A stretch of 64,000 bases of DNA from Pectobacterium cacticida (GCF_036885195.1 NZ_CP133656.1:434001-498000), one strand, 5' to 3'; shown: positions 8,910-19,938, numbered from the stretch's first letter. Translations and numbers: made by a program. The notes: generated by a model from the letters alone, not told the origin.

Positions 8910-9610
8910 AAAATGTCGAGGAACAGGCAGAACGAGAGATTGCACTGAGTGACGAAATGGTTTTGCAGTTCCTGCAACAGAATCCTGATTTTTTTATCCG
9001 CAATGCGCGCCCTGTCGAGCAAATGCGTATTCCTCATCCCGTCAGGGGAACCGTGTCGCTGGTAGAATGGCAACTGGCACGTCAGCGTAATCAGATTACG
9101 CGGCTTGAGGAAGAGATCACCTTGTTGATGGAGCAAGCAGGGGCGAACGAAGTGTTATTCAATCGGCTGCTTGAGTTACAAACCGAATTGGCATCGGCAG
9201 ACAGCCTGACAGAGATGTTGAATCGGTTACAACGTTGGGCGCGTCAGCTTGGTTTGGCGGGGGCAACGGTTCGTCTGTTCAGCGATAAATGGCGTATTGG
9301 CGCCCCGTCCGATTTTACCTACCTGGGGCTGAATCGCACCACATTTGAGCCCTTGCGCATTCAGCGTTTCGGGCAACATAATCACTACCTCGGCAGCTTA
9401 AATGGGCCGGAACTGCTACTGTTATTGCCGCAAGCTAAGCAGGTTGGATCGGTGGCGTTGTCATTGATGGGGCATAATCACGATTTAGGCGTACTGGTTT
9501 TTAGCAGTCGCGATACCCATCACTATCAGGCCGGCATGGCTACTACGTTACTACAGCAAATAGCCATCATGATGCCAGCGATGCTTACTCGCTGGGTAGA
9601 GCGTGTATGA
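8906..9610 (+). CDS. yigA: DUF484 family protein YigA
   Basis: 234 residues beginning MKNVEEQAEREIALSD at 8906. The body matches the DUF484 family: an N-terminal helical part with ALSDEMVLQFLQQNPDFF and a coiled stretch (about 60-90), then a GAF-like domain (about 100-220). No catalytic residues are recognisable. Function is unknown, but the gene lies between dapF and xerC in most enterics. Both ends overlap their neighbours (dapF stop, xerC start), so it is translationally coupled within dapF-yigA-xerC-yigB. Confidence 0.9.
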   Translation: MKNVEEQAEREIALSDEMVLQFLQQNPDFFIRNARPVEQMRIPHPVRGTVSLVEWQLARQRNQITRLEEEITLLMEQAGANEVLFNRLLELQTELASADSLTEMLNRLQRWARQLGLAGATVRLFSDKWRIGAPSDFTYLGLNRTTFEPLRIQRFGQHNHYLGSLNGPELLLLLPQAKQVGSVALSLMGHNHDLGVLVFSSRDTHHYQAGMATTLLQQIAIMMPAMLTRWVERV

Positions 9611-10542
9611 GCAGGCAGCCCGCGTCATCGGAGCGCGCCGCCCCTTCGCCGTTGCACACCGCCGTTGATGCGTTTTTACGCTATCTGAAAGTAGAGCGTC
9701 AACTCAGTCCGTTGACGCAAACCAGTTATTCACGCCAACTGTCGGCGGTAATGACCATACTTTCCACCGCCGGAGTGGATGACTGGCGTAAGCTGGATGC
9801 CGCAGGTGTGCGGATCGTGGTGTCTCGCAGCAAGCGCGATGGGTTACATGCCGGGAGCCTGGCGTTGCGCCTATCGGCATTGCGCAGTTTCCTTAACTGG
9901 ATGGTGTCGCGTGGCGAGCTGGCGGCGAACCCGGCGAAAGGGATAGCCACGCCGCGCGCCGGGCGTCCCTTGCCCAAGAATATGGACGTGGATGAGATGG
10001 ATCGCCTGCTCGATATCGATCTGGACGATCCTCTCGCGGTGCGTGACCGTACGATGCTGGAGGTGATGTATGGCGCGGGGCTGCGTCTGGCGGAATTGGT
10101 TGGCATGGATTGCCAGCATATCGATCTGGCGAGCGGTGAAGTCTGGGTGATGGGAAAAGGCAGTAAAGAGCGCAAATTGCCGATAGGGAAAACGGCGGTA
10201 ATCTGGTTGGAACGCTGGCTGGCGTTACGCGAACTGTTTGGCCCGCAAGATGACGCCGTGTTTATCTCAAATCAGGGAAGGCGTATTTCGATGCGCAATG
10301 TGCAGAAGCGTTTTGCCGAATGGGGCGTTAAGCAAGGCGTCAATAGTCACGTTCACCCACATAAGCTCCGCCACTCTTTTGCCACGCATATGCTGGAATC
10401 CAGTGGGGATTTACGGGCGGTGCAAGAGTTGCTTGGCCATGCCAACCTGTCTACCACGCAGATTTACACCCATCTTGATTTTCAGCATTTAGCTTCTGTG
10501 TATGATGCCGCGCATCCGCGTGCCAAACGAGGAAAATCCTGA
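9607..10542 (+). CDS. xerC: Tyrosine recombinase XerC
   Basis: 311 residues, slightly longer than E. coli (298) because of an N-terminal extension rich in Ser/Pro. With XerD it resolves chromosome dimers at dif. The SAM-like DNA-binding N-domain covers about residues 17-100. The catalytic domain shows Arg in GAGLRLAELVG, Lys in GKGSKERKLP, His-x-x-Arg in HKLRHSFATH, His in LLGHANLSTT and the nucleophilic Tyr in TQIYTHLD. Start ATG 9607 overlaps the yigA stop. All catalytic residues are intact. Confidence 0.97.
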   Translation: MSRQPASSERAAPSPLHTAVDAFLRYLKVERQLSPLTQTSYSRQLSAVMTILSTAGVDDWRKLDAAGVRIVVSRSKRDGLHAGSLALRLSALRSFLNWMVSRGELAANPAKGIATPRAGRPLPKNMDVDEMDRLLDIDLDDPLAVRDRTMLEVMYGAGLRLAELVGMDCQHIDLASGEVWVMGKGSKERKLPIGKTAVIWLERWLALRELFGPQDDAVFISNQGRRISMRNVQKRFAEWGVKQGVNSHVHPHKLRHSFATHMLESSGDLRAVQELLGHANLSTTQIYTHLDFQHLASVYDAAHPRAKRGKS

Positions 10543-11258
10543 TGCGTTTTTACCGACCTCTTTGCCCCATTCGAGCGATCACGTTCGATCTGGACGATAC
10601 GCTGTATGACAATGCGGACGTCATCCGGCGTACAGGGCAAGAGTCCATCCGTTTTATACAGCAGTACCATCCAGCCCTACGTGACTTTCAGGCAGAGGAT
10701 TTCCAGAACATACGCCAAGACTTGCTCAAGCGTGAACCGGATATTTATCACGACGTGACCGAATGGCGTCGCCGTGCGGTAGAGCAGGCAATGTTAGCGC
10801 GCGGGCTGAGCGCTGCGGAGTCTAAGTCTGGCGCAACAGCGGCAATGGAGAACTTTGCCCATTGGCGCAGCCAAATTACCATTAGCGAATCAACGCACCA
10901 GACGTTGGCGGCATTAGCCGAAAAGGTGCCGTTGGCGGCGATCACCAACGGCAATGCGGAACCGCAGCGGTTTGGTCTCGATCGCTATTTTTCGTTTGTG
11001 CTGCGCGCCGGCCCGCATGGTCGCGCCAAGCCGTTCGATGATATGTACCAATTGGCGGCGCAGAAACTCAATGTCCCTGTGCAAGAGATCCTGCACGTAG
11101 GTGACGATCTCACGACCGATGTCGCAGGGGCGATCCGCTGTGGAATGCAGGCCTGCTGGATTAATCTGCGTGCAGGCAACCTCATGCAGATCCGTGACGC
11201 CCGCCTGTTGCCGCATCTTGAAATTTCGCGATTGGCATCGCTGTCGGCATTGTTATAA
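10542..11258 (+). CDS. yigB: HAD-family FMN/5-amino-6-(5-phosphoribitylamino)uracil phosphatase YigB
   Basis: 238 residues, as in E. coli. It is a haloacid dehalogenase hydrolase; the E. coli enzyme dephosphorylates a riboflavin precursor and FMN. Motif I is FDLDDTLYDN (nucleophile first Asp), motif II is AAITNGN, and motifs III/IV are the Lys region RAKPFDDMY and HVGDDLTTDVAGA. The cap domain is the helical part between residues about 25 and 95. The ATG overlaps the xerC stop (TGATG), ending the dapF-yigA-xerC-yigB cluster; uvrD follows behind its own regulatory site. Confidence 0.94.
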   Translation: MRFYRPLCPIRAITFDLDDTLYDNADVIRRTGQESIRFIQQYHPALRDFQAEDFQNIRQDLLKREPDIYHDVTEWRRRAVEQAMLARGLSAAESKSGATAAMENFAHWRSQITISESTHQTLAALAEKVPLAAITNGNAEPQRFGLDRYFSFVLRAGPHGRAKPFDDMYQLAAQKLNVPVQEILHVGDDLTTDVAGAIRCGMQACWINLRAGNLMQIRDARLLPHLEISRLASLSALL

Positions 11259-11271
11259 TCACAGCATGAGT

Positions 11272-11287
11272 CTGTATAAATCACCAG
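11272..11287 (+). promoter_or_regulatory. LexA (SOS) box upstream of uvrD
   Basis: CTGTATAAATCACCAG keeps the CTG-N10-CAG spacing of a LexA operator and closely resembles the E. coli uvrD operator. It lies about 55 bp before the uvrD start, where the promoter is expected. SOS induction of uvrD is well established in E. coli and inferred here. The right arm is imperfect (CCAG rather than ACAG), as in E. coli. Confidence 0.7.
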
Positions 11288-11341
11288 TGGAAACGCTGCG
11301 CAGTTTGCGCCGTGTTTCCCACCACCGGATAACCCGTACCT

Positions 11342-13504
<2,163 letters not shown>

Positions 13505-13953
13505 CCGTTATCTGGCGCTTTCCCTCGCCGCGTTATCTGCGTGGTGGATCAACGGGCGATACTTTTTGTATCAGCGGGGGGCCTTTACCGATTTTCGTGT
13601 CGGCTGTATTGGATAAATCTTATTCGTTCGCGCCATAGTTTACAGCGTGTTTCAGTTGCGGTTTTAAAGTTGAAGTCTTTTTCATCTCAGCGTAACATGC
13701 GCGCATCATTATTCTCGGAGGACGCACGCCTTGGACACACCCAGTCGATACTGGCTCACTAACCTGTTCATTAGGTACAACTTCTAAGGCTATCTTCCTT
13801 TGCTGATAGCCTTCGTGGTTGTCAGCGATGCTGTATTCGTCGCTACGAGTCAGTTCCGTCGAACGGACTGAAACCTGTCGGTGACACCTCACCTCTGTTT
13901 CTGTGCTTCAATCGCGTTGTCCATCTCTGCTACTGAAAGGGGAGCTATGGCCT
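13505..13953 (+). promoter_or_regulatory. Long corA leader region with stem-loops
   Basis: No full gene fits this 449-bp gap. It contains a possible 21-codon leader frame (13697-13762), a hairpin with 9-bp arms and a 10-nt loop (13786-13813, AAGGCTATC paired with GATAGCCTT) and a second hairpin with a bulge (13851-13870, CAGT-CCGT with ACGG-ACTG). The corA start follows about 80 bp later. Salmonella corA has a leader peptide (CorL) and Rho-dependent control of elongation; a comparable leader is inferred, not shown. E. coli has yigE near here; no trace of it was recognised. Confidence 0.5.
13697..13762 (+). CDS. Possible corA leader peptide (21 codons)
   Basis: A short frame beginning MRASLFSEDARL and ending TQSILAH, located upstream of two hairpins in the corA leader. 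It has no strong Shine-Dalgarno sequence, so translation is uncertain. I do not recognise the sequence and do not recall the Salmonella CorL sequence well enough to compare. If real, its translation would affect folding of the hairpin that begins 24 nt after its stop. Confidence 0.3.
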   Translation: MRASLFSEDARLGHTQSILAH

Positions 13954-14904
13954 ATGCTAAGCGCATTTAAACTGGATAATTGCCGTTTATCTCGTCTGGA
14001 ACTGGATGACTCCGATGATCTGACAACGTCAGTGTGGGTCGATTTAATCGAGCCGGAAGACGATGAACGTCAGAAAGTACAAGCCGAATTAGGGCAAAGT
14101 CTGGCAACGCGACCAGAGTTGGAAGACATAGAAGCATCGGCGCGTTTTTTTGAAGATGAAGACGGCCTGCACATTCACTCCTTTTTCTTTTTTGAAGATG
14201 CTGACGATCATGCTGGCAATGCGACCGTCGCATTTACCATTCGTGATGGTCGTCTATACACCCTGCGGGAAAGGGAATTGCCCGCGTTTCGCCTATATCG
14301 CATGCGCGCCCGTAACCAAACGCTGGTAGACGGCAATGCTTACGAACTGTTGCTCGATCTCTTTGAGACTAAAATTGAGCAGTTGGCTGACGAAATCGAA
14401 AACATCTACAGCGATTTGGAATCCTTGAGCCGTATTATTATGGAAGGGCGTCAGGGGGAAGAGTACGACGACGCCTTGTCTACGTTGGCGGAATTGGAAG
14501 ACGTGGGTTGGAAAGTACGGTTGTGTCTGATGGATACCCAGCGTGCGTTAAATTTTCTGGTGCGTAAAGCCCGCTTGCCGTCCGGTCAGTTAGAACAGGC
14601 GCGTGAAATTTTGCGTGATATCGAATCGCTGTTGCCGCATAACGAATCCCTGTTTCAGAAAGTTAACTTTCTGATGCAGGCAGCGATGGGTTTCATCAAT
14701 ATCGAACAAAGTCGGATTATCAAAATTTTCTCGGTTGTTTCTGTTGTATTTTTGCCACCGACGCTGGTGGCATCCAGTTACGGCATGAATTTTGAGTTTA
14801 TGCCGGAGTTGAAATGGTCGTTTGGCTATCCCGCTGCAATTGTCTTGATGATCCTCGCCGGGTTAGCGCCGTATCTCTATTTTAAACGTAAAAACTGGCT
14901 TTAA
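13954..14904 (+). CDS. corA: Magnesium/cobalt/nickel channel CorA
   Basis: 316 residues from ATG at 13954 (MLSAFKLDNCRLSRLELDD), equal to E. coli CorA; an AAAGGGGA ribosome binding site lies upstream. The large cytoplasmic N-domain (about 1-240) senses Mg2+. Two transmembrane helices lie at the C-terminus (about 258-278 and 290-310) with the pore signature YGMNFEFMPEL (GMN motif) between them and the cytoplasmic basic end KRKNWL. It forms a pentamer in the inner membrane and mediates Mg2+ influx. The upstream leader suggests post-transcriptional control. Confidence 0.97.
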   Translation: MLSAFKLDNCRLSRLELDDSDDLTTSVWVDLIEPEDDERQKVQAELGQSLATRPELEDIEASARFFEDEDGLHIHSFFFFEDADDHAGNATVAFTIRDGRLYTLRERELPAFRLYRMRARNQTLVDGNAYELLLDLFETKIEQLADEIENIYSDLESLSRIIMEGRQGEEYDDALSTLAELEDVGWKVRLCLMDTQRALNFLVRKARLPSGQLEQAREILRDIESLLPHNESLFQKVNFLMQAAMGFINIEQSRIIKIFSVVSVVFLPPTLVASSYGMNFEFMPELKWSFGYPAAIVLMILAGLAPYLYFKRKNWL

Positions 14905-14913
14905 ATCTGCTTA

Positions 14914-14940
14914 CGCCGCGCCTGATCGCCAGGTGCGGCG
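14914..14940. terminator. Bidirectional hairpin between corA and rarD
   Basis: Inverted repeat CGCCGCGCCTG / CAGGTGCGGCG with a 5-nt centre, lying between the convergent ends of corA and rarD. The flanking T tracts are weak, so termination efficiency is uncertain. Confidence 0.5.
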
Positions 14941-14953
14941 CTCTGTTCGCCCG

Positions 14954-15877
14954 TTATTTTTCACTGTGTTGTGATGAATGTGTCGGTATGCGCCGCAGTT
15001 TACGCTGCGTATAAAGGGCGTCTAAAATAAATAATCCTAATGCTGCCCAGATAAAGGCAAACGTGACCAGTTTGTCGCTACCGATAGTTTCGCCATAAAA
15101 TCCTACCGCTAGCAGGAATGTCATCGTGGGGCCGAGGTATTGAAAAAAGCCGAGCGTCGACAGGCGAAGCCGCATCGCCGCCGCAGTAAAAAATAACAAC
15201 GGCACCGTGGTAATGATACCGGCCGAAAGCAGCAGCAGGTTCAGTGACCAGGCATTGGTGGTCAGATGACTACTCGGCGTGTCGGCGATAAAAAACAAAT
15301 AAATCACAGCGACAGGCAGTAGCCATAGCGTTTCGATCAACATTCCCGCTTGTCCATCGATCCCCATCTTTTTACGCAGCAGGCCGTATAGCGCAAAGCT
15401 GAATGCCAGCCCCAGGGCGATAATCGGCAGTGAACCAAATGTCCATAGTTGGATCAGCACGCCCGTCACGGCGAGTAGCACGGCCACCCATTGCAGGCGG
15501 CGAAAGCGCTCGCCGAGAAAGAGCATGCCCAACATGACGTTAACCAACGGATTGATAAAATAACCGAGGCTGGCTTCCAGCATGTGGTGGTTATTGACCG
15601 CCCAGATGTACAATAACCAGTTTCCACCGATAAGTACTGCTGTTAATGCCAATAGAAACAGATTCTTGATATTACGGCAGGCATAGCTGACTTGCCGCCA
15701 TTTCCTGCCAATCGTCAGCAGAATCAGCATAAAGAAAAAGGACCAGATAATACGGTGCGTCAGGATTTCACTGGGGGGAACGTGCTCAAGTAATTTAAAG
15801 TAAACGGGAGCAATGCCCCAAATGAAATAGGCGCCGAGGGCGAAAAATATCCCCTCACGGGTTTGTTGCGCATTCAT
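14954..15877 (-). CDS. rarD: EamA-family transporter RarD
   Basis: 307 residues (E. coli RarD 296). Ten hydrophobic helices form two EamA repeats, with the family opening GIFFALGAYFIWGIAPVYFKLLE and HRIIWSFFF. RarD is an inner-membrane permease named for a chloramphenicol-related phenotype; its physiological substrate is not established. In E. coli yigI lies upstream in the same direction; here 250 bp without a gene separate rarD from the divergent pldA. Convergent with corA across a shared hairpin. Confidence 0.93.
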   Translation of the reverse strand: MNAQQTREGIFFALGAYFIWGIAPVYFKLLEHVPPSEILTHRIIWSFFFMLILLTIGRKWRQVSYACRNIKNLFLLALTAVLIGGNWLLYIWAVNNHHMLEASLGYFINPLVNVMLGMLFLGERFRRLQWVAVLLAVTGVLIQLWTFGSLPIIALGLAFSFALYGLLRKKMGIDGQAGMLIETLWLLPVAVIYLFFIADTPSSHLTTNAWSLNLLLLSAGIITTVPLLFFTAAAMRLRLSTLGFFQYLGPTMTFLLAVGFYGETIGSDKLVTFAFIWAALGLFILDALYTQRKLRRIPTHSSQHSEK

Positions 15878-16127
15878 GGTGGCTCGATAACGACGGCGGG
15901 AAAACGCTAAGTTTACTCAAAATGCGGGGCGCTTTCACATAGAGTGTTAATCATCGGATCGTTAATTTTATTGTAATAAAGTGACTCCGGTGTTTATTTT
16001 ACTTACGGATTTTTCCTTCCAGGAAAACCTCGGACAAGGGAGGAACAATCATTCAAACCTCGTCGAACTGTGTAGAATACTGGGCTTTAATCGGGGAATA
16101 TTCATATAGACATGTTGGAGAAAGTGA

Positions 16128-16994
16128 ATGCGTAAATTAGTACTCTTACTGGCCGCCTTACTGTTGGCACAGGCTCACGCCGAAGAGACAACAAACGTAC
16201 CCGCGCCGCATCAACCGGCGGTACGTGGCGGCATTATCGCCAGCCTGTTACAAGATCATGATACGCCGTTTATTCTCTATCCTTATGAAAGCAATTACAT
16301 ACTGTATACCTATACCAGCAACATCAATAAAACGGCTATCCAAAGCTATAATTGGGGCAACGATGCACTTAAAGATGAGGTGCATTATCAATTGAGCCTG
16401 GGGTTCCCGATTTGGCGCGGTATTTTAGGGGATAACTCCTTGTTGGGCGCTTCCTATACGCAGCGCTCGTGGTGGCAGATGTCGAATAAAAGCGAATCTT
16501 CCCCGTTTCGTGAAACCAACTATGAGCCACAAATCTTTCTGGGGTGGGCCACTCACTATACGTTTGCCGGCTGGACGCTACAGGATGTGGAACTGGGCTT
16601 TAATCACCAGTCAAATGGTCGTTCCGACCCCACATCCCGCAGTTGGAACCGTGCTTATGTGCGTCTGATGGCGCAAAACGGCAACTGGCAGGTTGATGTC
16701 AAGCCGTGGGTACGCTTCTCCGATAGCCAAGACGATAACCCGGATATCATTAAATATATGGGCCACTACCGTTTACGTGTCGGCTATGTGTGGGGCGCTA
16801 GTGTATTTAGCGCAGAAGGGCGTTATAACTGGAACAGCGGCTACGGCAGTGGCGAATTGGGCTGGAGCTACCCGCTGACGCGCCACGTTCGATTCTACAC
16901 CAAGGTCTTTAGCGGCTATGGTGAATCAATGATTGATTACAACCATCGTCAGACCCGTTTCGGCGTTGGGGTGACGCTGAACGATATGTTTTAA
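16128..16994 (+). CDS. pldA: Outer-membrane phospholipase A1
   Basis: 288 residues (E. coli 289). The signal peptide MRKLVLLLAALLLAQAHA is cleaved near residue 18-20, leaving a 12-strand beta-barrel. The catalytic His and Ser are visible in NHQSNGRSDP and the Asn in SRSWNRAYV. It hydrolyses phospholipids that reach the outer leaflet, as a calcium-dependent dimer. Its last four bases overlap the end of the convergent yibQ. In E. coli recQ follows pldA in the same direction; that link is broken here. Confidence 0.96.
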   Translation: MRKLVLLLAALLLAQAHAEETTNVPAPHQPAVRGGIIASLLQDHDTPFILYPYESNYILYTYTSNINKTAIQSYNWGNDALKDEVHYQLSLGFPIWRGILGDNSLLGASYTQRSWWQMSNKSESSPFRETNYEPQIFLGWATHYTFAGWTLQDVELGFNHQSNGRSDPTSRSWNRAYVRLMAQNGNWQVDVKPWVRFSDSQDDNPDIIKYMGHYRLRVGYVWGASVFSAEGRYNWNSGYGSGELGWSYPLTRHVRFYTKVFSGYGESMIDYNHRQTRFGVGVTLNDMF

Positions 16995-17956
16995 CCATCG
17001 GAAACTGTTGCACTCGTGGTTTTCACTGGCATTGTTATGGCAGGCGCAATCCAGGTTTGCCAGCGATGTTTGATGAATAACACTGGCGCGCTTTCTTGCA
17101 CGTTCTGGCGGATTAGCCTGAAGAACACTACGTTCGTCATCGGTTGAGGTTGCCGCTTAGCCAGACACTGCGCTATACCGTGGAATGGATTCCGTGGTTT
17201 GGTCGGAGGCGAGGGCGATTTATTTTGTCTCGTAGGCTCATGCAGCAACTGACTGGGGCGCACCAAGACGATATCGGCATCCAGCGTCGGTAGCATTTGC
17301 TGCAAGACGCGGACAGTTGCAGGATGTGGGTGCCCGATAGCGATGGCGTAACCACTGCGTCGGGCAATGTGTACTGCTCTGGCAAACTGTTTGCGGATCG
17401 CGGCTTCGTTTTGTGAGTCATCCAGAAAAACATTGCGTTTGATGACATTGACGCCAGTGCCTACCGCTGCCTGGCTCGATTGGCTGCTGCCGATAGTCAT
17501 ACTATCGAGGAAGTAGAGCGGGTAAGCGCTCAGCGCCTGCATCACTTTTTGCATACCGGGCCGACTGGCGGTCATCGCGCTGCCCATATGGTTGTTCAGC
17601 CCCACGGCGTAGGGCACATTATCGATCGATTGACGAATAATACGTTGTATCTCGGCGCTACTCATGTCCGGGCGCAAGGTGTCGCGTTCCAGCGGCTGCT
17701 TACTTATCGGTGCCATTGGTAGATGGATTAAGACTTCTCGCCCCTGCCGGTGGGCTTTGATCGCCATCTCGCGCGCATGTGGCGCGTTAGGTAATACCGC
17801 GATGGAAATCGCCGTCGGCAGGGCCAGAATAAGGTTCTCATTATGCGGACGATAGCCGAAATCATCGATGACGATTGACAGTTTCCCGGCCTGCGCCAAT
17901 GGCGATAAGACGAGAAAACCCAACGACAATAGCGCTATTTTCGTGAAATAAGACAA
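16991..17956 (-). CDS. yibQ: Divergent polysaccharide deacetylase family protein YibQ
   Basis: About 321 residues from a TTG at 17956, which has GGGA eight bases upstream. A TTG at 17974 would add six residues and overlap envC. A signal peptide ends near SPLAQA, and the domain starts GKLSIVIDDFGYRPHNENLILALP. It carries the DDF motif, HLPM, GLNNHMGS and GHPHPATV of the divergent polysaccharide deacetylase family (DUF610), a likely periplasmic protein. Substrate and activity are unproven. It follows envC almost directly, as in E. coli. The C-terminal 60 residues diverge from E. coli but retain RNPFHGIAQC. Confidence 0.88.
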   Translation of the reverse strand: MSYFTKIALLSLGFLVLSPLAQAGKLSIVIDDFGYRPHNENLILALPTAISIAVLPNAPHAREMAIKAHRQGREVLIHLPMAPISKQPLERDTLRPDMSSAEIQRIIRQSIDNVPYAVGLNNHMGSAMTASRPGMQKVMQALSAYPLYFLDSMTIGSSQSSQAAVGTGVNVIKRNVFLDDSQNEAAIRKQFARAVHIARRSGYAIAIGHPHPATVRVLQQMLPTLDADIVLVRPSQLLHEPTRQNKSPSPPTKPRNPFHGIAQCLAKRQPQPMTNVVFFRLIRQNVQESAPVLFIKHRWQTWIAPAITMPVKTTSATVSDG

Positions 17957-17958
17957 AA

Positions 17959-19260
17959 CTATTTTCCCAACCAAGGTTGTGGGTTGACCGCCTGACCTTG
18001 GCGGCGGATCTCAAAATAGAGCCCGGGCTGGCTCTGCCCGCCGCTGGTGCCGACCAGTGCAATAGGCTGACCGGCCTTGACCTGCGCGCCAACAGAAACC
18101 AATGCACTCTGGTTATAGCCGTATAGGCTCATATCACCTTTACCATGTTGCACCACGACGACCAACCCGTACCCTTGTAGCCAATCGGCCATCAGAACCG
18201 TACCGTCGGCGATGGCTTTAACCTCTGTTCCTTCCGGTGCGGTAATCACCATCCCTTTCCAGCGTAACTCGCCCTGTAAAGGTTCCCCGAAACGGTGCGC
18301 GATACGCCCCTTAACGGGCCATACGGCTTGACCAGCAGGACGGCCTAAACCGCCGGTTCTGGCCATGAGCGATCGCTCACTTTCGGTAGGCTTGTACCGA
18401 CTGCCGCTGCGCTTGGCCTGCTCTTCTTTAGCGCGAACCTTGGCGGCCTCGCGCGCCTCTCGTTCCGCGCGGGCTTTAGCTTCTCGCTCAGCGCGGGCGA
18501 TCTGATCGCGCAACCGGGTTTCATTCTGGCGTAATTCTGTCAATTGCCGCCGATCCTTTTCCAGCGAACTTTCCAGCGCCGCCAGCGTTTTCTTGCGCTC
18601 GGACTGCGCTTGCTCCAGCGTTTGCTGTTGCTGCTGTTGGTCGCTTAACAGCGTTTTCTGTTGCGTTTGCTTGAGTTCTAATTGCTGCTGTTGGCTCGCC
18701 AGCGCTGTCCGCGTTTGCTGCAAATCAGTGATGGATTTTTGTCGTGCTTCATTCAAGTAGCCAAAATAGGCAAGAATGCGCTCGTTACGCTGGCTTTCTT
18801 CTCCGCCTAGTATGAGTTGCAGTGCGCTATGCTGGCCCTGTCGAAAGGCGGCGTCGATCTGGCGAGCGAGTAACGTTTGTTGCTTTTCCTGCTGATTGCG
18901 CAGTCGGGTGATGGAGGCGTTAAGGTCGGCTAATTCTTTATTTAACGTGGATAACGTATTGCGAGTGTCATGCAGTTGGCGACTGGCCTGGGAGATGGAT
19001 TGTTCCTGCTTTTTCAACTGCTGCACGAGTATGGCGCGCTGTTTTTGCTGTGCCTGAACACTTTTTTCCTTCGCGGCGATATCGTGTTGTAGCGTTTTGA
19101 GTTGCGCCTGATTATCTTCCGCCTGGCTGAGTGCGGGTAGCAGTAAAACGCCGACGCAAAACGCGCTAACGTAGAGGGTTATCCGCTTTTTTAGTGCGGA
19201 TAACCAACGTTTGGCGCGGCAATTGACTCGGCTTTGTATAAATAACGCGTTTTTACTCAT
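17959..19260 (-). CDS. envC: Murein hydrolase activator EnvC
   Basis: 433 residues (E. coli 419). The signal/anchor is near residues 27-47 (ITLYVSAFCVGVLLLPALSQAED), followed by a long coiled coil (about 50-270, Gln- and Arg-rich) that contacts FtsEX. The C-terminal degenerate LytM domain (about 315-430, with AVWPVKGRIAHRFGEP and GDMSLYGYNQ) activates the amidases AmiA and AmiB during septum splitting. In E. coli gpmM lies just upstream in the same operon; here only a gpmM tail remains, so envC must use a promoter in the residual 246 bp. CAG/CTG-rich DNA around 18600-18720 is the coiled coil. Confidence 0.95.
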   Translation of the reverse strand: MSKNALFIQSRVNCRAKRWLSALKKRITLYVSAFCVGVLLLPALSQAEDNQAQLKTLQHDIAAKEKSVQAQQKQRAILVQQLKKQEQSISQASRQLHDTRNTLSTLNKELADLNASITRLRNQQEKQQTLLARQIDAAFRQGQHSALQLILGGEESQRNERILAYFGYLNEARQKSITDLQQTRTALASQQQQLELKQTQQKTLLSDQQQQQQTLEQAQSERKKTLAALESSLEKDRRQLTELRQNETRLRDQIARAEREAKARAEREAREAAKVRAKEEQAKRSGSRYKPTESERSLMARTGGLGRPAGQAVWPVKGRIAHRFGEPLQGELRWKGMVITAPEGTEVKAIADGTVLMADWLQGYGLVVVVQHGKGDMSLYGYNQSALVSVGAQVKAGQPIALVGTSGGQSQPGLYFEIRRQGQAVNPQPWLGK

Positions 19261-19269
19261 ATCGCTAAA

Positions 19270-19338
19270 TTATTCCACGATGAACAGCGGCTTACCAGTT
19301 GTCTCTTGTCTGATTTCTATTTCCAGACGTGACAAGCA
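19270..19338 (-). pseudogene. gpmM: C-terminal relic of gpmM (2,3-bisphosphoglycerate-independent phosphoglycerate mutase)
   Basis: Read on the minus strand, these 23 codons end in QETTGKPLFIVE-stop and begin CLSRLEIEIR. They align without gaps with the final 22 residues of E. coli GpmM as I remember it, about 15 identical (for example EI, QE, TGKPLFIVE). The stop lies 9 bp before the envC start, matching the E. coli gpmM-envC order. Nothing resembling the other roughly 490 residues or the N-terminus is present in the 246-bp gap, so gpmM has been deleted leaving its tail. Glycolysis presumably relies on a GpmA-type mutase elsewhere. Confidence 0.75.
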
Positions 19339-19506
19339 TGGCACAAAGTTCGACATCCCGGCGTAGCAATAAATTCATAAATGGAAAGCTCGCCGCAGAT
19401 TCGATAGGCTTTGTTGGCTTACAGGCTGTAATTGCCGTATCGCACAGGTATACTCGGGAATCTTATCTTTTTGTTGCTTAACTGAATCCGGGAGTCGTTA
19501 CACCCC

Positions 19507-19938
19507 ATGCAAGAGATTATGCCATTTGTTAGCAAGCACCCTGTATTAAGTATCGCTTGGGTTGCATTGTTGGTTGCGGTAATTGTGCTTACTGTGAAGA
19601 GTAAACTGTCGAACGTAAAAGAAGTCGTTCGTAGTGAAGCGATCCGTCTGATAAATAAAGAAGATGCTGTTGTTGTCGATATCCGTAACCGTGACGACTA
19701 TCGCCGTGGTCATATTGCCAACGCCTTTAACCTGCTGCCAAACGATATTAAAAACGGCAGCGTTGGAGAGCTTGAGAAACATAAGTCGCAGCCGATTATC
19801 GTGGTATGCGCCAACGGCCTTACCTCGCGTCAAGCCGCCGAGCATTTGCATAAAGCCGGATTTGAGCGCGTGCAGATACTGAAAGATGGTCTGGCGGGTT
19901 GGAGCGGTGAGAATCTGCCTTTAGTGCGCGGCAAATAA
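19507..19938 (+). CDS. yibN: Rhodanese-like protein YibN
   Basis: 143 residues. One N-terminal transmembrane helix (about 8-28, HPVLSIAWVALLVAVIVLTV) anchors a cytoplasmic rhodanese domain. Visible features are VVDIRNRDDYRRGHIANAFNL and the active-site loop VVCANGLTSRQAAE, with the catalytic Cys followed by Ala-Asn-Gly. Family members transfer sulfur or act as redox sensors; in E. coli YibN has been connected with membrane-protein insertion, but its role is not settled. In E. coli grxC and secB follow; here secB follows after 200 bp and grxC is absent. Confidence 0.92.
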   Translation: MQEIMPFVSKHPVLSIAWVALLVAVIVLTVKSKLSNVKEVVRSEAIRLINKEDAVVVDIRNRDDYRRGHIANAFNLLPNDIKNGSVGELEKHKSQPIIVVCANGLTSRQAAEHLHKAGFERVQILKDGLAGWSGENLPLVRGK

